This document shows positions 42,656 to 50,910 of a DNA stretch of 64,000 nucleotides, piece by piece. The stretch's first letter is position 1; each line of letters starts with the position of its first letter. Made by a program: the position numbers and the translations under genes. The notes beneath the pieces were generated by a model, which was not told where the DNA came from, did not search any database, and saw only the letters and a program-made list of their open reading frames with translations. Source of the DNA: Nannocystis exedens (GTDB lineage: Bacteria > Myxococcota_A > Polyangia > Nannocystales > Nannocystaceae); assembly GCF_002343915.1 (NCBI RefSeq), contig NZ_NETK01000001.1, forward strand, positions 6,028,001 to 6,092,000, read 5' to 3'.

Positions 42656-44929
42656 CTACGTGTTGACGTTGACCATCGCGCCGGTGATCGAGACGATCGC
42701 GCCGGCGGCGATCGTGATGCCGCCGGGGCCGATCTCGACGGTCGAGCCGCCGGCGGACAGGGTGATCGAGGCGGCGGTGATCGACAGCGTGCCGGCGACG
42801 CTGAGCGTGTCGCCGCCGCCGATGCTGGTGGTCCGCGCGGCGCCGACGTTGAGGTCGTGCGAGGCGGAGAAGGTCATGTTGGTCGCGCCGCCGACGTTGG
42901 TGGTGCTGCTGCCGCCGATGTTGGTGGTGCTGCTGGCGGCGATGGTGGTGGTGCTGCTGCCGCCGACGCTGACCGTGCTGCTGCCGCCGCCGGTGACGCT
43001 CATCGCCCCGGACACGCTGAGGGTCATGCTGCCGCCGACGGTGGTCGATTGATTGGCGCCGACGGTGGTCGACTGATTGGCGCCGATCGTCGACGATTGA
43101 TCGGCGCCGACCGAGATCGTCTGGTTGGCGCCGACTGTCTCGTTCTGCATCGACCCGACGGTGAGGGTCTGATTGGTGCCGACCGAGATCGTCTGGTTGT
43201 TGCCGACGGTGAGCGACTGGTCGACGCCGACGGTGAGCGTCTCGTTGTTGCCGACGCTGGCGGTGCGGTCGACGCCGACCTCGTCCTTCTGGTGGCGGCC
43301 GACGTTGCTCGAGTCGTCGCGCCCGCTCTTGCGCGTGGTGTCGCGGATGACGTCGGTGTTCATGTCCTGCTGGCCGTGGATGTAGATCTCCTCGGCCCCG
43401 GCCGCGTCCTCGAAGCGGATCTCGTTCGAACCACCGCCGCCCGGGCTGGTCTCGGTCTTGATCGTGCTCTTGGTCTTCTCCAGCGGCAGGTCGTAGGGCG
43501 GCCGGTTCTGGCCGTTGTAGACGCAACCGGTGACGACCGGGCGGTCGGGGTCGCCGTCGAGGAACTCCACCAAGACCTCCATGCCGACGCGCGGGATGAA
43601 GACGGCGCCCCACGACGGGCCGGCCCACTTCTGGGCGACGCGGATCCAGCACGAGGCGGTGTCGTCGAACGGGGAGATCCGGTCCCAGTGGAAGTGGACC
43701 TTGATCCGCCCGTGCTCGTCGGTGTGCACCTCTTCGCCGGCCGGGCCGACGACGATCGCGGTCTGCGGCCCGTGCGCCCGCGGGCGCGTGAGCGTCGGCT
43801 CCGGCCGCCACGAGACGTCGGCGGGGATCGCCTCGAACTCGTTGTCGTAGCGGCTCTCGCCGCGCTGGCTGGCGTACATGTCCTCCTCGGGCGCGGCCCC
43901 GCGGTGGCGCACGCGCACGAGCAGGTACTCGCGGTCGAGCTGCGGCTGCGGGTGGCCGACCAGCGTGATGGTGTAGCCGGGCGTCAGCTCGGTGACGTCA
44001 CCTGTCCCCAAGTACACGCGGGTCTGGGCGCTCTGCTGCTCGAGCTTGCGCTTGGCCCGCTTGATGCCGTCGTCGCGGTGGAGCCGCAATTCGTCGTGGT
44101 CGTAGACCTCGCGGTCGCGGCCGCGGAGGTCCTTCGACCGCCGCTCGCGCTGGTACGGCGAATCGCTGGGGTGCAGCCAGTCGAAGTCGCGCTGGACGAT
44201 CGAGGTGGTGCGCAGCGACCAGGTCGGGGTGAGGCTGTCGACGGCCTGGCGCAGCGCGGTGCCGGTCTGCCGCGCGAGGTAGTCGACCTTGTCGCGGCCG
44301 CCCTCGAGCGGCAGCGGCTTGCAGCGGTCGCTCTCGCCGGCCAGCACGAGCACCTCGGGCCCGCCGTTCACCGGGTGCTCGAAGTAGTAGAGGATGCCCT
44401 CCTCCTGCATGAGGCGGGCGGCGAACTCGAGGTCGGTCTCGCGGAACTGGACGCAGTACTCGCGCGGCTCGTAGGCGGCGGCGTCGAGGTCGAGGCGCAG
44501 GCGCCGACCCTCGAGCTCGAGCCCGGGCTCGAGCACCTGGCGGAGGATGTCGGGGACGCTCTGCTCCTGAAAGAAGCGGGTGTTGACGACCTGGCCGAGC
44601 AGGGCGAGCGCGGGCACGAGGTCGACGCCGAGGACGAGGCGGTCGGTGACGACGCCGAGCTCCTGCATGCGGGCGACGACGCCGTAGACGGCCCGGGCGG
44701 CGACGTCGCGCTCGATGAAGAAGTCGCACTCGGCCCCGAGGAGGTCGCTCGGATCGACGGACAGGTCGTCGGTGAGGATCTCGAGGTGCAGGCGGTACGG
44801 CTCGGAGATCGACTCGACGAGGTCGAAGCGGCGGACGTGCCAGACGACGCCCTGGGTGCCCTTGCAGGTGAAGCTGTAGCGCGTTGCAGCGAGTAGGCCG
44901 CTGCGGTCGTCCGAGGCGTGGTCGTTCAT
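42656..44929 (-). CDS. vgrG: Type VI secretion system spike protein VgrG
   Basis: 757 residues. N-terminal gp27-like part: YSFTCKGTQGVVWHVRRFDL, ISEPYRLHLEIL, DLLGAECDFFIERD, RFFQEQSVPDILRQVLEPGL, ETDLEFAARLMQEEGILYYF. The gp5-like OB-fold follows: EEVHTDEHGRIKVHFHWDR, SCWIRVAQKWAG, GAVFIPRVGMEVLVEFLDGD, PVVTGCVYNGQNRPPY. The C-terminal ~240 residues are a beta-helix needle with repeats such as GNNQTISVGTNQTLTVG, ending VSITGAMVNVNT. VgrG tips the secreted spike and carries effectors. ATG 44929 was chosen over 44953 because MNDHASDD leads to the conserved region. The divergent genes after 45067 are its likely cargo module; no other T6SS core gene is in the window. Confidence 0.93.
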   Translation of the reverse strand: MNDHASDDRSGLLAATRYSFTCKGTQGVVWHVRRFDLVESISEPYRLHLEILTDDLSVDPSDLLGAECDFFIERDVAARAVYGVVARMQELGVVTDRLVLGVDLVPALALLGQVVNTRFFQEQSVPDILRQVLEPGLELEGRRLRLDLDAAAYEPREYCVQFRETDLEFAARLMQEEGILYYFEHPVNGGPEVLVLAGESDRCKPLPLEGGRDKVDYLARQTGTALRQAVDSLTPTWSLRTTSIVQRDFDWLHPSDSPYQRERRSKDLRGRDREVYDHDELRLHRDDGIKRAKRKLEQQSAQTRVYLGTGDVTELTPGYTITLVGHPQPQLDREYLLVRVRHRGAAPEEDMYASQRGESRYDNEFEAIPADVSWRPEPTLTRPRAHGPQTAIVVGPAGEEVHTDEHGRIKVHFHWDRISPFDDTASCWIRVAQKWAGPSWGAVFIPRVGMEVLVEFLDGDPDRPVVTGCVYNGQNRPPYDLPLEKTKSTIKTETSPGGGGSNEIRFEDAAGAEEIYIHGQQDMNTDVIRDTTRKSGRDDSSNVGRHQKDEVGVDRTASVGNNETLTVGVDQSLTVGNNQTISVGTNQTLTVGSMQNETVGANQTISVGADQSSTIGANQSTTVGANQSTTVGGSMTLSVSGAMSVTGGGSSTVSVGGSSTTTIAASSTTNIGGSSTTNVGGATNMTFSASHDLNVGAARTTSIGGGDTLSVAGTLSITAASITLSAGGSTVEIGPGGITIAAGAIVSITGAMVNVNT

Positions 44930-45066
44930 CGCGGCGCGGCTGCAGTGTTGCACGCGAGCGAGCGGCCGGCGAGTCGAAGTGAGGCGCGCGAGAGCGCGGC
45001 GCGGTCTCGATCGCGGCGGGCACGACGCGGCTGGTGTGGCTTCGCGGCTGGTGTAGATTCGCCGAC

Positions 45067-45606
45067 GTGGCGCGACGAGTGGCGATCGCAGGGCGCTTCG
45101 GCGAGCAGTGGTGGTTGATGGCCGGCCGCGGCGTGGGTGTGGCGCGCGAGGTCGCGGCGCGCACGGTCGACGCGCTGGCGCTGACGCCGGACTCGACCGC
45201 GGCGCTGCGCGGGCTGCTGTTCGCGGCGGCGGGCATCGACGCGTCGCGGCTGGAGCGCGCGGGGCTGGAGCGCGTGCTGGTCGACCTGCTGACGCGCGGG
45301 CTGCTGGTCCACGAACGCGAGGCGCCGGCGCGCGAGTCCGGACAGGCGGGCCGCAGCGCCGCCGAGCCCGCGGCCGAAGAGGCCGACACGCAGCTGGTCG
45401 AGACCGACTGGATCGGCCTCGAGCTGGTCGACGCGAACGGCGCGGCGGTGGCGTGGGAGCCCTACGTGATCGAGCTGCCCGACGGCAGGCAGCTGCGCGG
45501 CTCGCTCGGCGTCGACGGCAAGGCGGTCGTGCGCGGGCTGCCCCCGGGGACGTGCAAGATCACCTTCCCGCGGCGCGGCGCGAACATGTGGGCCGCGGCC
45601 GGGTGA
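45067..45606 (+). CDS. VgrG-associated protein with C-terminal Ig-like/carboxypeptidase-like domain
   Basis: 179 residues from GTG 45067. The N-terminal ~100 residues are helical (FGEQWWLMAGRGVGVAREVA, LTPDSTAALRGLLFAAAG, GLERVLVDLLTRGLLVHERE). After an Ala/Glu linker, the last ~60 residues (IGLELVDANGAAVAWEPYVI, ELPDGRQLRGSLGVDGKAVV, LPPGTCKITFP) form a small beta domain often attached to T6SS spike-associated and PAAR-linked proteins. Divergent from vgrG and first of a plus-strand series, it is probably an adaptor or structural part of the effector module. Exact role not recognised. Confidence 0.65.
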   Translation: MARRVAIAGRFGEQWWLMAGRGVGVAREVAARTVDALALTPDSTAALRGLLFAAAGIDASRLERAGLERVLVDLLTRGLLVHEREAPARESGQAGRSAAEPAAEEADTQLVETDWIGLELVDANGAAVAWEPYVIELPDGRQLRGSLGVDGKAVVRGLPPGTCKITFPRRGANMWAAAG

Positions 45607-46097
45607 TTGTGGGCAGGCGGTGACGACGGACGTCGACCCGCAGCCCGCGAGGTCGCCGCGCGCGCGGCGTGCGGTGATTGTGGGCAGGCGATGAGCGCCC
45701 GCGGGGCAGGCCGGGAGCGTGCGGCCGCCATCGTGGGACGAGGCGAACCCGGCGGATCGAGGCAGGGGCGCGAACGGGCGTGAGGCGCGGGCGCCGGGTG
45801 ATGCCGCGGCGACGGCGAACTCGGCCGCGAGGCGCGACTCGTCGGGGGCGGAGGTCTCCACGGCTGCGCCCGCTGCCTGCACCGCGGGCGTGGAGGCACG
45901 GAGATCTGCCCGGACCTCGCAGACAGCGCGGGCGATTGGCTAGATGTCTTCGAAGACATGCTCTTTTGAACAGCCAGGACGCGCCGCTGCGCCGCGCGCG
46001 GATTCGCCGGGCGCGCAGGCGCTCGCGGGCGCACGCGCGCGCGCGCGGCCGGTTCGGCTTGTCGGCGGCGGGGGCGGGCGGATACCGTGGCGGGGCG
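45607..46097. other. 490-base gap within the vgrG locus
   Basis: No gene seen. GGTGATTGTGGGCAGGCG occurs twice (starting about 45603 and 45673). A perfect palindrome is at 45944-45959, described separately. Confidence 0.5.
45944..45959. repeat. Perfect 16-bp palindrome of the dispersed family
   Basis: ATGTCTTCGAAGACAT has no unpaired loop. It is followed by GCTCTTTTGAACAG. Confidence 0.75.
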
Positions 46098-46733
46098 ATG
46101 GCGAGTCACCGGGTGGCGCAGGGAGAGTGCGTCGGGAGCATCGCGGCGCGCCTGGGCGTCGACTGGCGGGAGGTCTGGGACCACCCGAACAACGCGGCGC
46201 TGCGCGAGCGGGCGCGCGATCCGAGCGCGCTGCTGCCCGGCGACGCGCTGTTCGTGCCGGAGCCGGCGGCCAGGTGGGAGACGCGGGCGACCGGCGCCTC
46301 GCACAGGTTCAAGCTGGCGCCGGCGGGCGCGGAGGTGCGGCTGCGCTTCGTCGAGGGCGACGCGCCGGTGGCTGGCGCTTCATACAGGTTCTTCGTCACA
46401 GGTATGGAAGAGCCTGTCCGGGAGGGCAAGACCGACGGCGACGGCCGGCTGGTCGAGGCGATCGGGAGCGAGGCGACGGAGGCGGTGGTCGAGTTCCCGG
46501 AGCGCAAGTTGATGTACCGGCTGCGGCTCGGGCACCTCGACCCGGTGGGGGAGGTGTCGGGGGCGCAGGCGCGGCTGTCCCAGCTCGGCTACTACCACGG
46601 GCGCGTCACCGGCGAGCTCGACGACGCGACGGCGCTGGCGCTGTGGGGGCTGCAGCTGCGCGAGGGCCTGCCGGCGACCGGCGAGCTCGACGCGGCGACG
46701 CAGGCCAAGCTGCGCGAGCTCTACGGGATGTGA
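46098..46733 (+). CDS. LysM-like and peptidoglycan-binding-domain protein of the vgrG locus
   Basis: 211 residues. The N-terminus (HRVAQGECVGSIAARLGVDW, LPGDALFVPEP) is a LysM-type module as found in T6SS-associated proteins. The middle (LRFVEGDAPVAGASYRFFVT, GKTDGDGRLVEAIG) is a small beta domain, interrupted by element sequence encoding FFVTGMEEPVREGKT. The C-terminus (GAQARLSQLGYYHGRVTGEL, DDATALALWGLQLREGLPAT) is a PG_binding_1 domain. Together these suggest a cell-wall-binding carrier in the effector module. It is 9 bases from the next gene, so same operon. Confidence 0.75.
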   Translation: MASHRVAQGECVGSIAARLGVDWREVWDHPNNAALRERARDPSALLPGDALFVPEPAARWETRATGASHRFKLAPAGAEVRLRFVEGDAPVAGASYRFFVTGMEEPVREGKTDGDGRLVEAIGSEATEAVVEFPERKLMYRLRLGHLDPVGEVSGAQARLSQLGYYHGRVTGELDDATALALWGLQLREGLPATGELDAATQAKLRELYGM

Positions 46734-46742
46734 GGAGGACGC

Positions 46743-47570
46743 GTGCTGCGATTCTGTGACCCGTACGCGCTGGACGTCCCCGACGCGCTGGCCGACCGCA
46801 CCGGCTACGTGTTCGAGGAGGCCGGCGCCGGCGAGGCCGACCGCCTGGCGATCGAGGTCGAGGAGCTGCCGGCCGACGTGCGCCCGGCCGACGTGATCGC
46901 CGCCAACCGCAAGAGCGCGGCGCGGGCGCTCGGCGGCGACCCGGGATGGCCGGAAGGACAGGTCATGACCGGGCTCGGGCCGGCCCACACCCTGGCGATC
47001 ACCGACCCGGAGATCGCCGGCGGGGTGTGGGTGGCGGCGCTGCGCGACGACCGCGGGCGGATGTGGACGCTGCGCTTCGAGAGCGCGCGCGAGTGGGCCG
47101 ACACCGTGTTCCTGGCGCTGGTGGCCGCGATCGGCGGCGGCTCGCTGCCGCCGGGCTGGGCCGAGCGGCGCGCCCACGGCGTCGCGCTGGCCCTGCCCGC
47201 CTGGCTGCGGCCGCCGCGGGTGTTCCGGTTCGCCAGCGCCGGCGACGAGGTGACGTGTCTGTTGGACCAGGGTTCTTCGGACATGCCCCAAGAGGCAGAA
47301 TTCGAGGCGTGGGGCGAGCCGGCCCCGGGCGAGCTGCTGGTGGTCCACCCGCTCGCCGCCGGGACGGCCACGCTGGCCGGCGCGGAGGCGGCGTGGGGCG
47401 AGTGGCGGCTCGACCGCTGCGACCCGTACGGCGCGGTGCTGGGCTCGACGTGGGCGCGGGTGGCGGCGGCGCCGGGGCTGTCGCTGCGGCTCGTCGTGAT
47501 CGAGCGCGCGGCCGAGGCGCTCGGCGGCGCGGGCTTTTCGGCGATGGTCGCCAGCGTGGCGCGGCACTGA
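46743..47570 (+). CDS. DcrB/DUF1795-like T6SS-associated protein
   Basis: 275 residues from GTG 46743 with an AGGAGG-type ribosome site. The N-terminal half (CDPYALDVPDALADRTGYVF, DRLAIEVEEL, WTLRFESAREWADTVFLALV) resembles the DcrB/DUF1795 fold. Proteins of this fold in T6SS loci act as adaptors (Eag-type chaperones) that load effectors onto VgrG. The C-terminal half (VTCLLDQGSSDM, EAEFEAWGEPAPGELLVVHP) is less clear. It sits directly before the lipase gene (11-base gap), which fits a chaperone for that enzyme. Palindromic half-elements occur inside the frame at 46946-46970 and 47252-47300. Confidence 0.6.
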   Translation: MLRFCDPYALDVPDALADRTGYVFEEAGAGEADRLAIEVEELPADVRPADVIAANRKSAARALGGDPGWPEGQVMTGLGPAHTLAITDPEIAGGVWVAALRDDRGRMWTLRFESAREWADTVFLALVAAIGGGSLPPGWAERRAHGVALALPAWLRPPRVFRFASAGDEVTCLLDQGSSDMPQEAEFEAWGEPAPGELLVVHPLAAGTATLAGAEAAWGEWRLDRCDPYGAVLGSTWARVAAAPGLSLRLVVIERAAEALGGAGFSAMVASVARH

Positions 47571-47581
47571 GGGAGGGGGGG

Positions 47582-49063
47582 ATGGCGGAGGACCAGCTGA
47601 CGGTGCGCGAGATCGAGGCCGCGCGGATCTTCGAGCAGGGCAAGGAGAACACGCTGCGCAGCGGCAAGCCGCTGCCGATCGTGTTCGTCCCCGGGGTGAT
47701 GGGCTCGCGCATGCGGCTCGCCGCGCACAACGAGCTGTGGGACCCCGACAGCAAGAAGAACCTGCTGGGCTGGTCGATGCGCTCGGCCGAGCGGGCCGCC
47801 GAGCTGCTCAGCGTGCGCACCGGGATGGCGGAGATCCTCAGCGACCCGATCGCGTGGGACAAGGACCTCGAGAAGATCTGGCGCGCCGTCGACCCGAACG
47901 GCGACCCCGGCTTCTACGGCCGCCAGCGCGGCTGGGGCGGGGTGTCGCAGAGCTATTACTACGAGATCCTCAAGGCGCTCGAGGTCGCGTTCAACAGCGG
48001 GGCCTACGCCGCCGGCGAGCACCCGGTGTACGCGTTCGGCTACGACTGGCGGCGCACCGTGTCCAACGGCGCGACCCTGCTGGCCCGCCGGATCCGCCAC
48101 GTCCTCGACAAGCACGGCGTCGACAAGGTCGTGCTGGTGACGCACAGCATGGGCGGCCTGGTGGCCCGCTACGCCTGCGCGCCGGCCGGCTGCGGGGTGG
48201 CGAACCTGGTCAAGGGCGTGGTCCACGTGGTCCAGCCGTGCAACGGCGCGGTGGTGGCCTACCGCCGGTTCGTCGAGGGCCTCGGCAACGAGAAGGCGAC
48301 CGGGATCGAGGGCAAGATCTTCGCCGGCATCCTCGGCGGGACGTGGTGGGGCTACACGATGATCATGAGCGGCACCGAGGGGCCGCTGCAGCTGATGCCG
48401 AACCACGTCTACGAGGGCTGGCTCACCGGTCCTTCGGGACAGGTGGTGCCGGCCGCCGAGATCTACGCCGACTACCTCAGCGGCGGGCCGCGCAGCGTGG
48501 TGCCCGAGCTGCCGGCGGCCGAGCTGCAGACGCTGCTGAACGAGGGCTTCGGCGACGCGCCCGACGCGATGACGCGGGCCGCCGAGGCGCGCCTCGTCGA
48601 GCTCGACGACGAGTGGAACGGCCGCTTCCCCGAGTTCCACGAGATGCGGCTGCGCGCCGACCGGGCTCGCGCGGCGCGGGCGCTCGGGCGGTGGGACGTC
48701 TACCGCGCGTCGCTGCGGTCGGGGATCGCGTGCGCCCAGGCGTTCCACCGCCTCCTGGCCGGCTACGCGCATCCGCGCACGTTCATGCTGTACGCCGCGG
48801 GGATGCCGACCGAGACCGCGTACCGCTGGGACCTCCCGCCCGGGCGGCGCGCGGTGCCGGTGGCCGGCGGCGGCGACGGCACGGTGCCGATCGTCAGCGC
48901 CCAGGGCCTCGACGCCGGCGTGAGCGGACAGTGGGCCGGGGTCGCGCCGCCGCGGCTCGCGCTCCACGAGGACGTCGGGGCGCGCGAGCACTCGACCTGC
49001 TTCGTGCCCGACGTCAACCAGCGGGTGGTCCGGCGGATCCAGGCGCTGCGGCTGTTGCCGTGA
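47582..49063 (+). CDS. LCAT-like lipase, probable T6SS lipase effector
   Basis: 493 residues. PLPIVFVPGVMGSRMRLAA opens an alpha/beta hydrolase domain. The nucleophile elbow is VVLVTHSMGGLVARY with Ser189; the first Gly of GxSxG is Thr, a form also seen in LCAT-like enzymes. A late GGGDGTVPIVSAQ gives the Asp and LHEDVGAREHSTCF the His of the triad. FGYDWRRTV and WWGYTMIMSG are typical of the phospholipid acyltransferase/lipase family used by Tle effectors. No signal peptide is visible, as expected for T6SS cargo. It is last in the plus-strand series after the VgrG-associated proteins. No obvious immunity gene follows. Confidence 0.78.
   Translation: MAEDQLTVREIEAARIFEQGKENTLRSGKPLPIVFVPGVMGSRMRLAAHNELWDPDSKKNLLGWSMRSAERAAELLSVRTGMAEILSDPIAWDKDLEKIWRAVDPNGDPGFYGRQRGWGGVSQSYYYEILKALEVAFNSGAYAAGEHPVYAFGYDWRRTVSNGATLLARRIRHVLDKHGVDKVVLVTHSMGGLVARYACAPAGCGVANLVKGVVHVVQPCNGAVVAYRRFVEGLGNEKATGIEGKIFAGILGGTWWGYTMIMSGTEGPLQLMPNHVYEGWLTGPSGQVVPAAEIYADYLSGGPRSVVPELPAAELQTLLNEGFGDAPDAMTRAAEARLVELDDEWNGRFPEFHEMRLRADRARAARALGRWDVYRASLRSGIACAQAFHRLLAGYAHPRTFMLYAAGMPTETAYRWDLPPGRRAVPVAGGGDGTVPIVSAQGLDAGVSGQWAGVAPPRLALHEDVGAREHSTCFVPDVNQRVVRRIQALRLLP
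48425..48443. repeat. Palindromic element within the lipase gene
   Basis: ACCGGTCC-TTC-GGGACAGGT, in frame, encodes LTGPSGQV. Confidence 0.55.
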
Positions 49064-49217
49064 CTCGTGGCGGCGTCCGGGGCGCAGGGGTCGCGAGGCG
49101 TCGGGCGTCGCGCGTGAGGTCGCCGTCATCGGGTGATACGCGATCGCGACCGCCACGCGGCCGTGACACTCGCGCATGGACGGGCGGGGTCCGGCCGTGG
49201 CAGCCTTCGAGGACACC

Positions 49218-50813
49218 ATGGAGCTCGCCGCGCTGATCGCCGCCCTCTCGGACCCCCGCGCTTTCGGGCGCGACGCGGGCGTCCGTGTCGAGGTGGTCCA
49301 GACCCACGTCTCGGTGGTGTTCCTGGTCGAGGACGACGTCTACAAGCTGAAGAAGCCGGTCGACCTCGAGTTCCTCGACTACTCGACGCTGTCGCGCCGG
49401 CGTCACTTCTGTCAGCTCGAGGTGGAGCTCAACCGCCGGCTGGCGCCCGACGTGTACCTCGGGACCTTGCCCGTCGTACAGGTCGACGATCAGGTGCGGG
49501 TCGGCCGCGAGCTCGACGAGGGCGGCGACCTCGAGGTGATCGACTGGGTGGTCCACATGCGGCGGCTGCCCGACGCGGCGCGGCTCGGCGCGCGCGTGGC
49601 CGCCGGCGAGGCCGACGCGCACCTGATGCAGCGGCTCGGCGCGACGATCGCCGGCTTCCACGCGCGGGCCCGGCGCGGGCCGGCGGTGTCGGCGTGGGCG
49701 ACGTTCGCGGCGGTGGCCGGCAACTGCCGCCAGAACTTCACGCAGCTGGCCGGGCTCGGGGTGGTGACCGAGCAATTGCTGACGCGCGTCGAGCGGGCCA
49801 CCGAGGAGGCGCTGGCGCGCGGGCACGCGGCGATCGACGGGCGGGCGCGCCGGCACGTGCCGCGCGACACCCACGGCGACCTGCGGCTCGAGCACGTGTA
49901 CTGGTTCCCCGAGCGCGAGGCGCCGGACGACCTGCTGGTGATCGACTGCATCGAGTTCGGCGAGCAGTTCCGCTGCGCCGACCCGGTGGCCGACCTGGCG
50001 TTCCTGGTGATGGACCTGCGCGACGCCGGCCGGCGCGACCTGGCCGACGCGCTGGCCGAGGGCTACTTCGCGGTCACGCCCGACGACGAGGCGAGCGAGG
50101 GCCGCGCGCTGCTGCCGCTGTACATCGCCTACCGCGCGACGGTGCGGGCCAAGGTCGAGGCGTTCAAGGCGCGCGAGCCGGAGGTGCCGGAGGCGGAGGC
50201 GCGCGCGGCCGAGGCGCGCGCGCGCCGGTACCTGCTGCTGGCGCTGCGCGAGCTGCAGGCGCCGGCGCTGGCCCCGTGCCTGCTGCTGGTGATGGGCCTG
50301 CCCGGGACCGGCAAGTCGACGCTGGCCCGCGCGCTCGCCGGCGAGGGCTTCTCGTGGGTCCGCTCCGACGCGGTCCGCAAGCAGCTCGCCGGCCTGCCGA
50401 GCGAGGCCCCGGCCGACGCGTCGGTGTACACGCCGGCGTGGACCGAGCGCACCTACGAGGTCTGCCGCGAGCTGACCGAGGCCCGCCTGGCCGAGGGCGA
50501 GCGCGTGGTCGTCGACGCCAACTTCAAGCTCGACTCGCAGCGCGCGCCGTTCGTCGACCTGGCCGCCGCGCTCGGCGTGCCGGCGCAGATCCTCGTGTGC
50601 ACCGCCGACGAGGCGACGGTCCGCGAGCGCCTGTCCCGCAGGACAGGCGACGTCTCGGACGCCGACGTGTCGGTGTACCTGCAGGCGCGGTCCGCGTGGC
50701 AGCCGCTGCGCCCCGAGCACGCGGCGATCGCCGCCGAGATCGACGGCGGCGGGCTGCCCGAGGAGGTGCTGCAGCGGGCGCTGCAACACCTGCGCGCGGC
50801 CGGGTTGTGGTAG
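49218..50813 (+). CDS. Fused aminoglycoside-phosphotransferase-like and P-loop kinase protein
   Basis: 531 residues from ATG 49218 (AGGA upstream; ATG 49176 is also possible). Residues ~1-330 are an APH-like domain: VVFLVEDDVYKLKKPVDLEF, the catalytic-loop-like DTHGDLRLEHVYWF and IDCIEFGEQFRCADPVADL with ADLAF. Residues ~350-531 are a zeta-toxin/AAA_33-like kinase with Walker A LVMGLPGTGKSTLARAL, VRSDAVRKQL and VVVDANFKLDSQR. Such fusions are widespread and usually annotated as bifunctional APH/ATP-binding proteins of unknown substrate; antibiotic resistance is not implied. A perfect palindromic element is in frame near the end. Confidence 0.82.
   Translation: MELAALIAALSDPRAFGRDAGVRVEVVQTHVSVVFLVEDDVYKLKKPVDLEFLDYSTLSRRRHFCQLEVELNRRLAPDVYLGTLPVVQVDDQVRVGRELDEGGDLEVIDWVVHMRRLPDAARLGARVAAGEADAHLMQRLGATIAGFHARARRGPAVSAWATFAAVAGNCRQNFTQLAGLGVVTEQLLTRVERATEEALARGHAAIDGRARRHVPRDTHGDLRLEHVYWFPEREAPDDLLVIDCIEFGEQFRCADPVADLAFLVMDLRDAGRRDLADALAEGYFAVTPDDEASEGRALLPLYIAYRATVRAKVEAFKAREPEVPEAEARAAEARARRYLLLALRELQAPALAPCLLLVMGLPGTGKSTLARALAGEGFSWVRSDAVRKQLAGLPSEAPADASVYTPAWTERTYEVCRELTEARLAEGERVVVDANFKLDSQRAPFVDLAAALGVPAQILVCTADEATVRERLSRRTGDVSDADVSVYLQARSAWQPLRPEHAAIAAEIDGGGLPEEVLQRALQHLRAAGLW
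50629..50648. repeat. Perfect palindromic element within a coding region
   Basis: GCCTGTCC-CGCA-GGACAGGC, an 8-bp perfect stem, encodes LSRRTG in the kinase. Confidence 0.7.
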
Positions 50814-50817
50814 CGGC

Positions 50818-50831
50818 TGTCCCTCGGGACA
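50818..50831. repeat. Palindromic element after the kinase gene
   Basis: TGTCCC-TC-GGGACA starts 4 bases after the stop codon. Confidence 0.65.
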
Positions 50832-50875
50832 TGCGATTGCGCGGCCGCGCGCCCCCGCAGGCGCGCGCGCGAACG

Positions 50876-50904
50876 TTGTCAAGCCGAGGCCCGGATGGTC
50901 TATT
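50876..50904 (+). promoter_or_regulatory. Promoter candidate, possibly giving a leaderless mRNA
   Basis: TTGTCA (50876-50881), a 17-nt spacer and TCTATT (50899-50904). The ATG of the next gene is at 50911, about where transcription would start, and no ribosome site precedes it. Confidence 0.45.
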
Positions 50905-50910
50905 GGACCC

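Noticed and set aside
45607..46097. Small open frames in the vgrG locus gap as immunity genes
   Set aside because: None has a ribosome site, signal peptide or hydrophobic segment, and the frames contain repeat sequence.
49218..50813. Aminoglycoside resistance gene
   Set aside because: The APH-like domain is part of a widespread fusion with a P-loop kinase that is not known for resistance. Nothing in the context suggests antibiotic modification.
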